Shown: piece after piece, positions 24,241-34,702 of the stretch
Layout of the letters: each line of letters opens with the position of its first letter
Position numbering within the stretch: position 1 is the first letter of the stretch
Source: a bacterium
GTDB lineage: Bacteria > Bacteroidota > Bacteroidia > Chitinophagales > Saprospiraceae
Direction: 5' to 3'
Length of the DNA: 45,428 nucleotides
Assembly (NCBI GenBank): GCA_024742755.1
Contig: JANSXW010000042.1
Span: 1-45,428 of the forward strand
Position numbers and translations under genes: made by a program
The notes under the pieces: model-generated
The model's input: the letters and a program-made list of their open reading frames with translations, nothing else
The model's database searches: none
What the model was told of the DNA's origin: nothing

Positions 24241-25011
24241 CTAATTTTTAATCTCCCTGTCGATCAACTCAAGAATACCCTCCAGCTCTTCCATCAGGGG
24301 CAGGTAGTGCGTGTCCGTGGTGCCTGCACAGGCCAGCAGAAAGAGGAGCAGGTGGTTTTCAAAAGACCGGGACTGCAACAGGGGCAGATTGGAAGGCGCA
24401 TTTTGGGAGGGCGCCAGGTCGGCCCCGATGGCTGATAGGCCTGCCTGTTCCAACACCGTACGGATACTGTAGCGGTCGCTCAGAAAGGTGCCGAGGATAC
24501 GTGTGCGCTCCTCCTCCTGGTCCTGTTCCTGCCGGGCCACATCTTCCAGGGTGGCAATCCAGTTGGTCAGGCGGCGGCGTAGCTCAGGATTGGATAAGTC
24601 GCGGAGGCTGCCGGAGTTGATCATCTCATTCAGCAGCGAGTTGTTGGGGTTGAACGCGATATCGTAAGCGAAGGTACTATAGAGCAGTTTGGAGAATGCA
24701 GACTCATCCCTGAGCGTGGTGGAGTCACTCATAAACCCGAGGATAGCGCGGGCACCTTCCGCATTTTGCCGATTGAGGGCAATAAGGTTTTCCAGTTTGT
24801 ATTGGCTGACTTGAAACTCTTCCTGCAATCCCTTCAGGTATACCTGTTCCTTGTCCCGGGTCTGACGCTGTTCATTGCTGTTGTTGATGGCCAGGGCGAT
24901 GAGGATGCCGGCCACCACCAATACGATTTCCCCGAGTGCATACAACAGGTACTGTCTGACGCGCTTTTCAGCAATCAATTGCTGGCGGATTTTCCGGAAA
25001 AACTTGATCAT
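24241..25011 (-). CDS. DUF6090 membrane-anchored protein
   Basis: 256 residues. MIKFFRKIRQQLIAEKRVRQYLLYALGEIVLVVAGILIALAINN is the family start: a basic helix and one transmembrane helix (about 26-43). A long, mostly helical domain follows, with charged heptads (KEQVYLKGLQEEF, ARQEQDQEEER). The family is common and often multi-copy in Bacteroidota; function is unknown. It begins 22 bases after the DUF1080 gene on the same strand. Confidence 0.88.
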   Translation of the reverse strand: MIKFFRKIRQQLIAEKRVRQYLLYALGEIVLVVAGILIALAINNSNEQRQTRDKEQVYLKGLQEEFQVSQYKLENLIALNRQNAEGARAILGFMSDSTTLRDESAFSKLLYSTFAYDIAFNPNNSLLNEMINSGSLRDLSNPELRRRLTNWIATLEDVARQEQDQEEERTRILGTFLSDRYSIRTVLEQAGLSAIGADLAPSQNAPSNLPLLQSRSFENHLLLFLLACAGTTDTHYLPLMEELEGILELIDREIKN

Positions 25012-25033
25012 AGTCTTGGGTTCTGGCTTTTAG

Positions 25034-25846
25034 TTAAAAATCCGTATCCGCCTCATCCAGCTCCAGTTCCTTAATCCAGATGTTCCTGTACAATACATCG
25101 TGCCCTTCGGATTGCAGTTTGATGCCACCGGGGGTATCTGTAATGCCAAAGCCCTTATCGTTGCCACCGTCCAATCCGGAGTATTTTCCGCCCCAGACTT
25201 TATTGACGGGTACATTTTGGTGCACTTTCTGACCATTGAAATACATGCTGACCAGCGGTTGCTCCACTAGTTGGCCATCCTTAAACCGGGCTGCGCGGAA
25301 GGTGATATCATAGGCATTCCATTGGCCGGTCCCGTTGTAAAAGGCGTAGGGGGATTCGGTTTCATTGATGACCGTGGCCATGCCATGTTTGGTGCTGTCT
25401 CCATCCAGGATTTGAATTTCATACCGGTTTTGCAGATAAACCCCACTGTTGCCACCCTCGTTGGGCACCAAAAACTCTACGTGCAGGCGGAAATCCCGGT
25501 ACTTCTGCTTCGTTACAATATCGGCCGCACCGTACAAGCCACCAGCAGAGGCAGGGTCGTTGCTGTTCAGTGCAGTCCCTTCATCAACGGGGTCCGCCAC
25601 CATCTGCCATTTGATGGGCAGTGCTGCTGCAAAGCGCGGGCCTTCCCAATAGGTCCATTGCTCCTCCAGCATCGCTCTTGAGCCGTCAAATAATACTTCT
25701 GCACCCTCCACCGGTTTCATGTGGACACCAGGCCGTTCCTTCCCGGAAGCGCCGGAAGCCTCCTTGTTTAGCGTGGGAGAACAGGCACTTAAAAATCCTG
25801 CGAGGAGCCCTCCTCCAATTATCCAGAGCAGATGCTTGGTTTCCAT
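25034..25846 (-). CDS. DUF1080 lipoprotein (3-keto-disaccharide hydrolase-type domain)
   Basis: 270 residues, lipoprotein signal ending GFLSAC (residue 22). The beta-jellyroll domain contains the typical FRLHVEFLVPNEGGNSGVYLQ motif, the YEIQILD segment and the terminal GGIKLQSEGHDVLYRNIWIKEL. Members of this concanavalin-like family (PF06439) include 3-keto-glycoside hydrolases that cut oxidised disaccharides; others are only binding domains. With the PQQ sugar oxidase nearby, a role in oxidised sugar use is possible but speculative. First gene of the three-gene run. Confidence 0.88.
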   Translation of the reverse strand: METKHLLWIIGGGLLAGFLSACSPTLNKEASGASGKERPGVHMKPVEGAEVLFDGSRAMLEEQWTYWEGPRFAAALPIKWQMVADPVDEGTALNSNDPASAGGLYGAADIVTKQKYRDFRLHVEFLVPNEGGNSGVYLQNRYEIQILDGDSTKHGMATVINETESPYAFYNGTGQWNAYDITFRAARFKDGQLVEQPLVSMYFNGQKVHQNVPVNKVWGGKYSGLDGGNDKGFGITDTPGGIKLQSEGHDVLYRNIWIKELELDEADTDF

Positions 25847-25970
25847 GAGCTGTTGTTTTAGAATCCTGAATTTAAGAGGGATTATTGGATTAGAATAACA
25901 TTTCGACTATTGTTAACGGGTTAGGATGTACAGATTCGTGGGAGGAAGAGGGGCCAGGGAATGAGGCAGA

Positions 25971-26040
25971 CATTCCGTACCTACGGCACGGTAGTCGTTT
26001 GAAGCCAACATTTTACCTGTATAGCGCACCTAAAGGCGCG
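25971..26040 (+). repeat. Dispersed intergenic repeat, copy C
   Basis: Shares an exact 21-base block (25971-25991, containing CCGTACCTACGG) with copy A at 8998, then TTTTACCTGTATAGC and CACCTAAAGGCGCG in the same order. It fills much of the gap between the amine oxidase stop and the DUF1080 start. Confidence 0.65.
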
Positions 26041-26097
26041 TTGGTCACCTCTGGGAAATTGGAAATTTTGCGAAATTATGGGCCATCACTTCTGTCG

Positions 26098-27165
26098 CTA
26101 AAGGACAGTTGATTGGCTCAACGCCTGATAAACCCATTCCGCGCTTCTGACCGCGCCTTCCATGTACCCCGGGAAGGCATCTGCTGTTTCCGAGCCTGCA
26201 AGGAAAAGACGTCCATTCCAGTATGGCTTACGGTACATTTCGTGCCCGTTGTTTTGGTGGGGGATGATTGTGCGTTCGTACGGGGCATAGGTGAAAGGCT
26301 CCTTTGCCCAAACCGCCTCTTCGTAGGAAGTAAACTCAAGGGCAGGTTGCCCAAAGAGCTTCAAGAGTTGCCCTTCAACCAGCCGTTTTCGATCCGGGGC
26401 GCTCAGGTTTGCCATATCATTCCTAAGAAAACCCTTTAAAGCAAAGTGTCCCTCCTCAGCATCTGTATGGTCATAAAGCTCTGTGAACGGCCCCGTTTGG
26501 CTAAAGGCAGTCCCCGTCTGCCCATTCTCCCTCCAAAAGGGTTGATCATAAGCCACCCCGGCTTTGATGGACTCGCCCATCCAGGTGTGGGTTTGCTGCA
26601 TAAGGCGGGTCAAGGCATCCGGCAGAGTAGGCTGTAGCTCGATACAGTGGCTTAGCAAATGAGGCGGAAGGGTGGAAACGACGACTTTGGATTTGATAGT
26701 TGATGCTCCACTAAAGGTGTAAACCCCATCTGCCTTTGCATGCACCTTCTCAACCGGCGTATCCAAAAGCATAGCTTCATCCGGAAGATGCCGGGCAAGT
26801 GCCTTTATCAGTGCGGAAGTGCCCCCCTTTATCCGGTAGCTGGGATCGTTATTTGGAGGGAGCGGGATGGACTGTACCGGCATCTGATGCTGCTGCTCAA
26901 ACAGTGCACTGGCCCCCAGCCGCTGCTGAAAAACCGGGAGATTCAGTTCGTTCAGCAGTTGCACCAGGTGCGTGTGCTTTTGGCCCAGCCAGGTGGCACC
27001 CATTTCAATGTTCACCGCTTCTCCAGTGGTCTTTGTCCATATCCTGCCGCCCAGCCGGCCGCGGGCCTCAACGATTAGTACAGCGTAGCCTGCTTTCCTC
27101 AGGAAATAGTTGAAGGCCAGCCCTGTCAGCCCACCTCCTATGATTAGCACATCTGCTCTTCGCAT
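26098..27165 (-). CDS. FAD-dependent amine oxidase (flavin monoamine oxidase-like)
   Basis: 355 residues from ATG 27165, placed just before the dinucleotide-binding strand VLIIGGGLTGL. The motif EARGRLGGRIWT and the C-terminal FAD-binding FLAGSETADAFPGYMEGAVRSAE are both present. The substrate domain lies between (residues about 90-280). It is somewhat shorter than typical 420-450 residue members. Such enzymes oxidise amines to aldehydes with production of hydrogen peroxide, which gives possible relevance to the divergent katG gene, though no shared regulation is visible. Confidence 0.9.
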   Translation of the reverse strand: MRRADVLIIGGGLTGLAFNYFLRKAGYAVLIVEARGRLGGRIWTKTTGEAVNIEMGATWLGQKHTHLVQLLNELNLPVFQQRLGASALFEQQHQMPVQSIPLPPNNDPSYRIKGGTSALIKALARHLPDEAMLLDTPVEKVHAKADGVYTFSGASTIKSKVVVSTLPPHLLSHCIELQPTLPDALTRLMQQTHTWMGESIKAGVAYDQPFWRENGQTGTAFSQTGPFTELYDHTDAEEGHFALKGFLRNDMANLSAPDRKRLVEGQLLKLFGQPALEFTSYEEAVWAKEPFTYAPYERTIIPHQNNGHEMYRKPYWNGRLFLAGSETADAFPGYMEGAVRSAEWVYQALSQSTVL

Positions 27166-27354
27166 CGTCCTTGTTTTGTCCGCTTTTCCTATCACCAACA
27201 ACCCAGCTTAAGTTTTGGATGAAAAGGGAGGGTTTCGATGAACTGCCCGGGTCACTACTTGTTACATTTTCCTGGCATCAGATCCTCGTCGCCTGCCTGT
27301 TTATTGTATAGCTATTATCTATGTGCCTATAAATACAATAAATAACGTTTATCC

Positions 27355-27363
27355 TATCTTTAC
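27355..27363 (+). promoter_or_regulatory. Candidate -7 box of katG
   Basis: TATCTTTAC lies 30 bases before the katG ATG in an AT-rich stretch and matches the start of the Bacteroidota -7 consensus TAnnTTTG. No clear -33 TTG is at the usual distance. The identical sequence is found upstream of the HupE/UreJ gene. Confidence 0.45.
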
Positions 27364-27383
27364 ATTTTTAAGCAACCAAATAA

Positions 27384-29645
<2,262 letters not shown>

Positions 29646-29674
29646 AAGTCTTTCAGATACAGTAAGCTAAGAGC

Positions 29675-29698
29675 AGGCAGTCCGGTGACGGGCTGCCT
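29675..29698 (+). terminator. Weak terminator-like hairpin after katG
   Basis: AGGCAG-T-CCG and CGG-G-CTGCCT pair with a GTGA loop (10-bp stem including one T-G pair), 30 bases after the katG stop. The following bases (GTTCGTCGTTTT) are only partly T-rich. Confidence 0.55.
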
Positions 29699-29795
29699 GT
29701 TCGTCGTTTTGGGCAATCCGTTCGGGATTATATACCGGGGCGTTGCCGGGCGGGTATCCCGCTAATTTTGCTTCCGTAACCAAAACCGAAGTAAA

Positions 29796-30506
29796 ATGAG
29801 CAATCACCCGACTGCCACCAAACAGCTGGCCCGCCTGACCGGGCTTCTTTATCTCATCGTGATCATTTGCGCAGGCTTCAGTCAGGGCTATGTGCGGGGT
29901 ACCCTGGTGGTGCCCGGCGATGCTGCCCAAACGGCCCTTAATATCCTGGAGCAAGGCGGTTTGTTCCGGCTTGGGCTGGCAACCGACCTGATCGCCTTCA
30001 CCGCAGATGCCGTTGTTGCCGTACTGTTTTATCAGTTGCTCAAGCCGGTTAACCAGACCCTTTCGATGGTGGCTGCCGCTCTGCGGCTGTTGGCACACCC
30101 TGCGATTGCCAGCCTCAACCTGCTCAACCACTACATGGCGCAGCGCGTACTGGAATCAAAAGACTGGGCGCTGTCGCACAGCCCGGAGCAGCTGTATGAC
30201 CTGTCCCTGCTGTTTATGGATGCACACCGGGCGGGATATCTGATCGCAGGGGCATTGTTTGGCCTACACTGTCTCCTGCTCGGCCTATTGATCTACCGGT
30301 CCGGCTTAATCCCCAGAGCTTTTGGGGTATTGATGAGCCTGGCAGGCCTGACTTACCTGATGGAAACATTTGGGGTGTTCCTCTTCCCCGGCAACGATGC
30401 ACGGCTGGCGCTCCTGGTGGGCAGCGCGGCGGCGCTCGGAGAAGTATCTCTCATGGGGTATTTGCTGGTCAAAGGGCTAAGAAAGCCAGAAACGCAGGAA
30501 GTCTAA
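29796..30506 (+). CDS. DUF4386 membrane protein
   Basis: 236 residues with about six transmembrane helices. The start (QLARLTGLLYLIVIICAGFSQGYVRGTL) and the LFMDAHRAGYLIAGALFGLHCLLLGLLIYRSG segment are typical of DUF4386. Function is unknown; members are scattered in Bacteroidota and Actinobacteria. It overlaps the convergent T5orf172-like gene by 30 bases at the 3' ends. Confidence 0.88.
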   Translation: MSNHPTATKQLARLTGLLYLIVIICAGFSQGYVRGTLVVPGDAAQTALNILEQGGLFRLGLATDLIAFTADAVVAVLFYQLLKPVNQTLSMVAAALRLLAHPAIASLNLLNHYMAQRVLESKDWALSHSPEQLYDLSLLFMDAHRAGYLIAGALFGLHCLLLGLLIYRSGLIPRAFGVLMSLAGLTYLMETFGVFLFPGNDARLALLVGSAAALGEVSLMGYLLVKGLRKPETQEV

Positions 30507-30923
30507 CACTTCCCGCTGAAAGGCCCAGAACTCAATGTCCCGCCACCAGCACCAAAGGCCAGTCAGCGCACCGTAAATCAGCAGGTGGCTGACTGCAAAA
30601 GCCCAGAGGATGCAGCAAAGGACGTACACCCAGCCGATCCAGCTCAGCGGATTGAGGTAGGAGAAAAACTCGCTGCCTCCGGAGCCTTTTACGGGCCGGT
30701 TGAAGCGCTTCATCACCCGGTGCAAATGTGCTTCAAACCAATCTGCAAAGAAGCAGGGCAGGGAGAAGATGGGGAATTGCCGCCCCTTCATGCTCCGCCC
30801 AATGGCTTTCCACCGAAGGTCTACATCACGCGCAATGCCAATTTTGATCCGCCCCGGGTTGCGGGTGGACATGCCGAGGTAAATAAACCGGTAGCCAAAA
30901 AGGGAATAGAGGAGTTGCTTCAT
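30477..30923 (-). CDS. Membrane-anchored T5orf172/GIY-YIG-like protein
   Basis: 148 residues from ATG 30923. Residues about 10-95 carry the pattern of the T5orf172/MUG113 branch of the GIY-YIG superfamily: a YLG-type strand, RIKIGIARDVDLRW with its Arg, WFEAHLHRVM with the Glu, and SEFF at the end. Two hydrophobic helices follow (about 104-128 and possibly 132-146), which would tether the domain to the inner membrane. Relatives are predicted nucleases, often phage-related, but whether this one cuts DNA is unknown. It overlaps the convergent DUF4386 gene. Confidence 0.65.
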   Translation of the reverse strand: MKQLLYSLFGYRFIYLGMSTRNPGRIKIGIARDVDLRWKAIGRSMKGRQFPIFSLPCFFADWFEAHLHRVMKRFNRPVKGSGGSEFFSYLNPLSWIGWVYVLCCILWAFAVSHLLIYGALTGLWCWWRDIEFWAFQREVLDFLRFWLS

Positions 30924-31025
30924 CGCCGGGTTTTTGCTTTCCGGGGCTAAAATACATATTTGTTGAAATTTTTTGTGTTCAAATTTATGTTTTTTCACGA
31001 TTGGAGGCAGCACGCCCAAATGAAG

Positions 31026-31061
31026 CACCCCAAACCCTGGTATTAGCCAGCATTTGGGGTG
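31026..31061 (-). terminator. Hairpin after the FBA-domain gene
   Basis: CACCCCAAA and TTTGGGGTG form a perfect 9-bp outer stem with an inner CTGG/CCAG stem. It lies 34 bases after the stop of the secreted protein gene. There is no T-run on the minus strand, so it may act only as an RNA 3' end structure. Confidence 0.45.
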
Positions 31062-31095
31062 GTCCGATTCAATTAGACTGTGTTGGGAATGAGGT

Positions 31096-32388
31096 TTAGT
31101 TCAGGATCAGCTTTTGGGTTTTTATGCCTGATCCGCTCTGAAGGTGGAGCAGGTAAGTGCCCCGGGGCAGTTCCTGCAGGCTTAGCTGCACCGAGCCTTG
31201 CCCGTTAACGGGGATTTGTCTCAGGGGCTGGCCGTAGAGATTGAGCACAGATAATTGGCCTTCGCCGGTTCCTATCTCAAATTCAACGGTGAGCTGGCCC
31301 CGGGCAGGGTTGGGGAAGGCTGAGAAGTGGGTAGGCGTTGTGGTCACCTCCTCACTGGAAGTCAATGTGTTAAAGTCGATCCGCACTTCTGCATCATCAA
31401 ACTGAGCACCATAGTTACCATCCCAGAATTCTGCATCTATTCCTCCGTGTTCGAAGTAGACATATCTGAGCCCGGTACCGTAGGACGTGAAGACATCGCC
31501 GTAAGATTCCCAGCTTTCAGAAAGTTCTACGATATCCGAGTCGTATTCGGCCAGAATATTCATTTCATTATCCAGCAACCTGATAATGGTTTGAGCCTGA
31601 TCCTGATAGTTGGGGTCATGGCCTTTGGCAAAGTTCCAGGCATCAATCTTAGGTTGCAGGTCAAGGAGCTCAGCAGAGTAGTACTCCCAGAGGTCAATAG
31701 TCTGGCTTTTAGAGCACCAGGCATACGAAGTGGTGAAAATACCTGGCAGGCCATTGATGGCCCAGCCACTGCCTCCGTTGTCGATGATGTCCCAACCCGC
31801 AAACGTACCTGTGGAGCCGCCACTGTAGTAAACGTGGTTGCCAATAGAAAGGTAGGAGCCATCAATAGCGGCACCAAACTGGCCTGCCCAGTTTTCGGTA
31901 TCTTCCCCACCATGTGTGAACCGGATTTTCCTGAGCCCCTGCCCGTAATTCAGAAAGTGCCCTTTCACTTGCTGCCAGTTGGCAGTAGTGGTCAGGTCTC
32001 CACTGGAATACGAATCTATCACGTTATCATTGGCATCCAGCAGTTCTACATTTAAGAAGTAAATATCGTGGTCAAAGCTCAGTGTTCTGTACCAGTCTGA
32101 AAACAGCACAATAGGTGCACGGTCCAGCCACGCTTCGGAATAGCCCACTTCGAGCAGGTCAATGAGCTGTGATTTGCTGCATCGCTGGAAGGAGGTCGCA
32201 AAACAGCTGGAGCCATCCATGCCGTAGATGTTGAGCCCCCAGCCGTCACCACCATTTTCGATGATTTCCCAGCCATCAAGGTTGCCTTGTAAGGCGCCTG
32301 GGTTTTGGAGGAGGTTTTGGCGCTGCTGCCCAAAAAGGGTGATAGCAGTACTGAAAACGAGCAAAGCAATTGGATAAAAAGCTTTCAT
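31096..32388 (-). CDS. T9SS-secreted protein with two F-box-associated (FBA)-like domains
   Basis: 430 residues from ATG 32388. Signal peptide 1-21. Residues about 24-182 and 195-338 are two copies of a domain that matches the FBA sugar-binding domain of eukaryotic Fbs1/FBXO2 proteins along its length: NLLQNP, GW-(10 residues)-GGDGW, FATSFQRCSKSQLIDL, VGYSEAWLD, a DWY element, LLDAN, then YGQGLRKIRFTHGGEDTENW and FGA. The second copy repeats GGSGW, FTTSYAWCSKSQTIDL and GLRYVYFEHGG. A Trp equivalent to the glycan-contacting Trp of Fbs1 is kept in both (about W167 and W322). Residues 354-430 are a type A T9SS sorting domain (AFPNPARGQL ... GTYLLHL). A secreted or surface-bound glycan- or glycoprotein-binding role is inferred. 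No F-box is present. The upstream secreted gene may share its promoter. Confidence 0.82.
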   Translation of the reverse strand: MKAFYPIALLVFSTAITLFGQQRQNLLQNPGALQGNLDGWEIIENGGDGWGLNIYGMDGSSCFATSFQRCSKSQLIDLLEVGYSEAWLDRAPIVLFSDWYRTLSFDHDIYFLNVELLDANDNVIDSYSSGDLTTTANWQQVKGHFLNYGQGLRKIRFTHGGEDTENWAGQFGAAIDGSYLSIGNHVYYSGGSTGTFAGWDIIDNGGSGWAINGLPGIFTTSYAWCSKSQTIDLWEYYSAELLDLQPKIDAWNFAKGHDPNYQDQAQTIIRLLDNEMNILAEYDSDIVELSESWESYGDVFTSYGTGLRYVYFEHGGIDAEFWDGNYGAQFDDAEVRIDFNTLTSSEEVTTTPTHFSAFPNPARGQLTVEFEIGTGEGQLSVLNLYGQPLRQIPVNGQGSVQLSLQELPRGTYLLHLQSGSGIKTQKLILN

Positions 32389-32502
32389 AGTAAAAGGTTT
32401 TGATCTGGAAAAAATGATTTGGATTGCCTCCCCGTCAGGGAGAATTGGGCACAACGCCTGCTTTGAATAAATGGGCGTTGTGCCTGTGAAACCGGAACAA
32501 GT

Positions 32503-33288
32503 CTATTGCAAACCTCCTGCTCTCGCAGTGGAGATATTTGCGGCAACGCTGTTGTTGACTTTCATTTGTTTCGTGTGCAGGTCCAGCTGAATGCGTGCAC
32601 CATCACTTTTCTGGAGGTAGACGGACCATTCGTCCCGGTGTGTTTCCCGGAATGAAGCGTGAGCGCCCACCTTGCCGGTTTTGTACTCCACCCAGTCCTT
32701 GCCGCATAACTGCTGAAAGTACCCGCTCTTTGGGCCGGCGTAAGCGACATGGGTTACGTTGGTCCCATCAACGCGCGGCGGAGTCCAGGAAGACGGCTCG
32801 ACTCTAAGCTTGGCCGCCGGGCCGCCCGGGTTCATAATCTGCTCTGCGTACAGGGTATTGCCACGCAGGTAGAGTTTGTATTTGCAATAGGCTTCGGACT
32901 GGGTAGTCACCTGACTGGTACCATTGCCTACGACCGGGTCGTTCTTTTGATTGGAAGCAAAATGGCTGTACTCCCGGACATTGATCTTCTTTGCGTCCAG
33001 GTCCACGGTGGCTTTCATATTGGCTTTGGTGTTGTAGGTGTTCGTCAGCAAATTCAGGTCCAGGGCATACACTCCGCCACTGGCATTATTGAAATTTGTA
33101 ACCTTAATGGGCACCCCATTGCCCGCGAAGTCGCTCCTTTGAATCTGAGCCATGGCCGGAGAGGCAAATGCCAGTAGGACAAGGCAACATGCGAGTGCCA
33201 TGGCAATGGCTTTCGGGCCCGTCTGGCTGAAGAGGGGCTTGTTGTTAATCCAGGGGTTGGCGATGGAAGGGTCTGTGATCGGTTTCAT
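32503..33288 (-). CDS. Secreted protein of unknown family
   Basis: 261 residues from ATG 33288. A long N-terminal region is followed by a hydrophobic segment (about 28-45) ending SPAMAQ, a cleavable signal. The mature part (about 215 residues) is predicted beta-rich, with two Cys (CKYKLYLRGN, LCGKDWVEYK) and a C-terminal stretch RIQLDLHTKQMKVNN. I do not recognise a family and see no T9SS tail. It lies 114 bases upstream of the FBA-domain gene on the same strand, so the two may be expressed together as exported proteins. Confidence 0.65.
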   Translation of the reverse strand: MKPITDPSIANPWINNKPLFSQTGPKAIAMALACCLVLLAFASPAMAQIQRSDFAGNGVPIKVTNFNNASGGVYALDLNLLTNTYNTKANMKATVDLDAKKINVREYSHFASNQKNDPVVGNGTSQVTTQSEAYCKYKLYLRGNTLYAEQIMNPGGPAAKLRVEPSSWTPPRVDGTNVTHVAYAGPKSGYFQQLCGKDWVEYKTGKVGAHASFRETHRDEWSVYLQKSDGARIQLDLHTKQMKVNNSVAANISTARAGGLQ

Positions 33289-33500
33289 TAGTTTTTTGGT
33301 TTTGAAATGAAAGAAAAAAATCATGTGACAAAGTTAGGCCGGCCCCCGGGAGCAGGGAAGCGCTGTTCCACGGGGTCTTGAAAACCGGGAAGAATCACGG
33401 GAAGAAGCAGGTAGAAATACCTGGTTTGTGGCAGGGGGCGATGCGGGAGCGCGATTTAGTGTTATCTTACACAGATACTTTTCATCAAAACGAAACACCA

Positions 33501-33989
33501 ATGAACTTAAAACCCAACCTTTGGACCCTGCTTTTCGTACTGGCCGCCGGTGTGCTGGCCTATCAGCAGCTGTCTTCAAAAAGCAATACAGAGACCGCCG
33601 GGGTGATTCCTGCCTCAGCTATAGCGGCCGGCAGCGATAGCATTCCCAGCAGAGTGGCCGTGGAGATGATTGCTACTTATATGGAACGCTATCAAAGGGT
33701 ACTGAGCGATCCGAACGCAAAAATTAATGGCCGTACAGTTTTGGATACGACGGGTGTGGTCGCCATCCCCATTTATTTTAAGCTGGAGCGGAATGAGATA
33801 GCCGAAATATTCCGTCAATTTGGCGGGCAGCAGGTTTACGCAGTCCTCGGGCTATTGCCTGGTGCCAACGGGGCCCGGGATACCATTGATTTGATTTTGT
33901 CTGATGTGGAGCCGAATAAGGGGAATATCTTCCTGCAGGGGACCTTCTATGATTTTGCTACACCCTGCCCGCCGCTCTGTGATGAGTAG
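33501..33989 (+). CDS. Small membrane-anchored protein at the head of a sensory operon
   Basis: 162 residues from ATG 33501. One N-terminal hydrophobic helix (about 6-22) followed by an extracytoplasmic domain. The domain reads like a small alpha/beta unit (RVAVEMIATYMERYQRV, VVAIPIYFKLER, YAVLGLLPGANGARDTIDLIL) and the end is CPPLCDE with two Cys. No family recognised. It lies 44 bases before the polytopic membrane protein, histidine kinase and response regulator, suggesting a sensory or accessory role. Confidence 0.65.
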   Translation: MNLKPNLWTLLFVLAAGVLAYQQLSSKSNTETAGVIPASAIAAGSDSIPSRVAVEMIATYMERYQRVLSDPNAKINGRTVLDTTGVVAIPIYFKLERNEIAEIFRQFGGQQVYAVLGLLPGANGARDTIDLILSDVEPNKGNIFLQGTFYDFATPCPPLCDE

Positions 33990-34033
33990 AGCACACCGTG
34001 CACGGACTGCTTTAAGCCTCAAAAAACCTAAGC

Positions 34034-34702
34034 ATGTATCAGAACCTGGCACTTCTTTTTGGTAAGGTATACCTTGTCATTTTGGTGGTCAATGTGCTTC
34101 TGGTACTGTTGTTGTACAGGCGGCTGCCGGTGAAAGTCCGGAGTATATGGTTTTTCCTGTTGGGGAGCCTGGCTACAGACCTGGCTTCCCGATGGTTGTT
34201 TTATCAGGGGGAGAACAACCTCTTCCTGTTGCATATATACACCCTGTGGGAGTTGCTGGCCTGGGGGTGGTTTTTCAACCTGGTGTTCGGGCATGCCTCC
34301 AAAGCTCAGCGGCAGTTCTTTGCCGGGATAGGAGGGCTGGGCATACTGCTGGTACTCAATTCTATATTCCTGGAGCCGGTGACGGGCTTCAACTCCAATG
34401 CCAAAACCCTTGTACAGGTGCTGCTTGTCGGTTTTGCCATCCGCTATTTTTTTCTGGCTTTTGGGAAAATCGACCTGACTAAAGCCGCTGTACAGGCCGT
34501 TACCTTCATCAATTTTGCCGTATTGCTGTATTATTCGGGGACCTTGTTTATATTTATGTTCTCCAGGCTGCTCAAAGAATATGGCGTTGCAAGTGTGCAG
34601 CAACACGGGCTCTGGGTCATTAACGCGCTGCTTCTGGTGGTTTTTCACCTCCTGATCTTCATTAGCTTATGGATACCACTCCGGCGCAGACCGAAATTCT
34701 GA
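34034..34702 (+). CDS. Polytopic membrane protein coupled to a histidine kinase
   Basis: 222 residues with about seven hydrophobic helices and short loops; starts MYQNLALLFGKVYLV and ends WIPLRRRPKF. I do not recognise a named domain. Proteins of this type often precede LytS/NarX-like kinases in Bacteroidota. Its last 34 bases overlap the kinase start, implying translational coupling and a shared role, perhaps as the membrane sensor for a kinase that has only one helix of its own. Confidence 0.72.
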   Translation: MYQNLALLFGKVYLVILVVNVLLVLLLYRRLPVKVRSIWFFLLGSLATDLASRWLFYQGENNLFLLHIYTLWELLAWGWFFNLVFGHASKAQRQFFAGIGGLGILLVLNSIFLEPVTGFNSNAKTLVQVLLVGFAIRYFFLAFGKIDLTKAAVQAVTFINFAVLLYYSGTLFIFMFSRLLKEYGVASVQQHGLWVINALLLVVFHLLIFISLWIPLRRRPKF

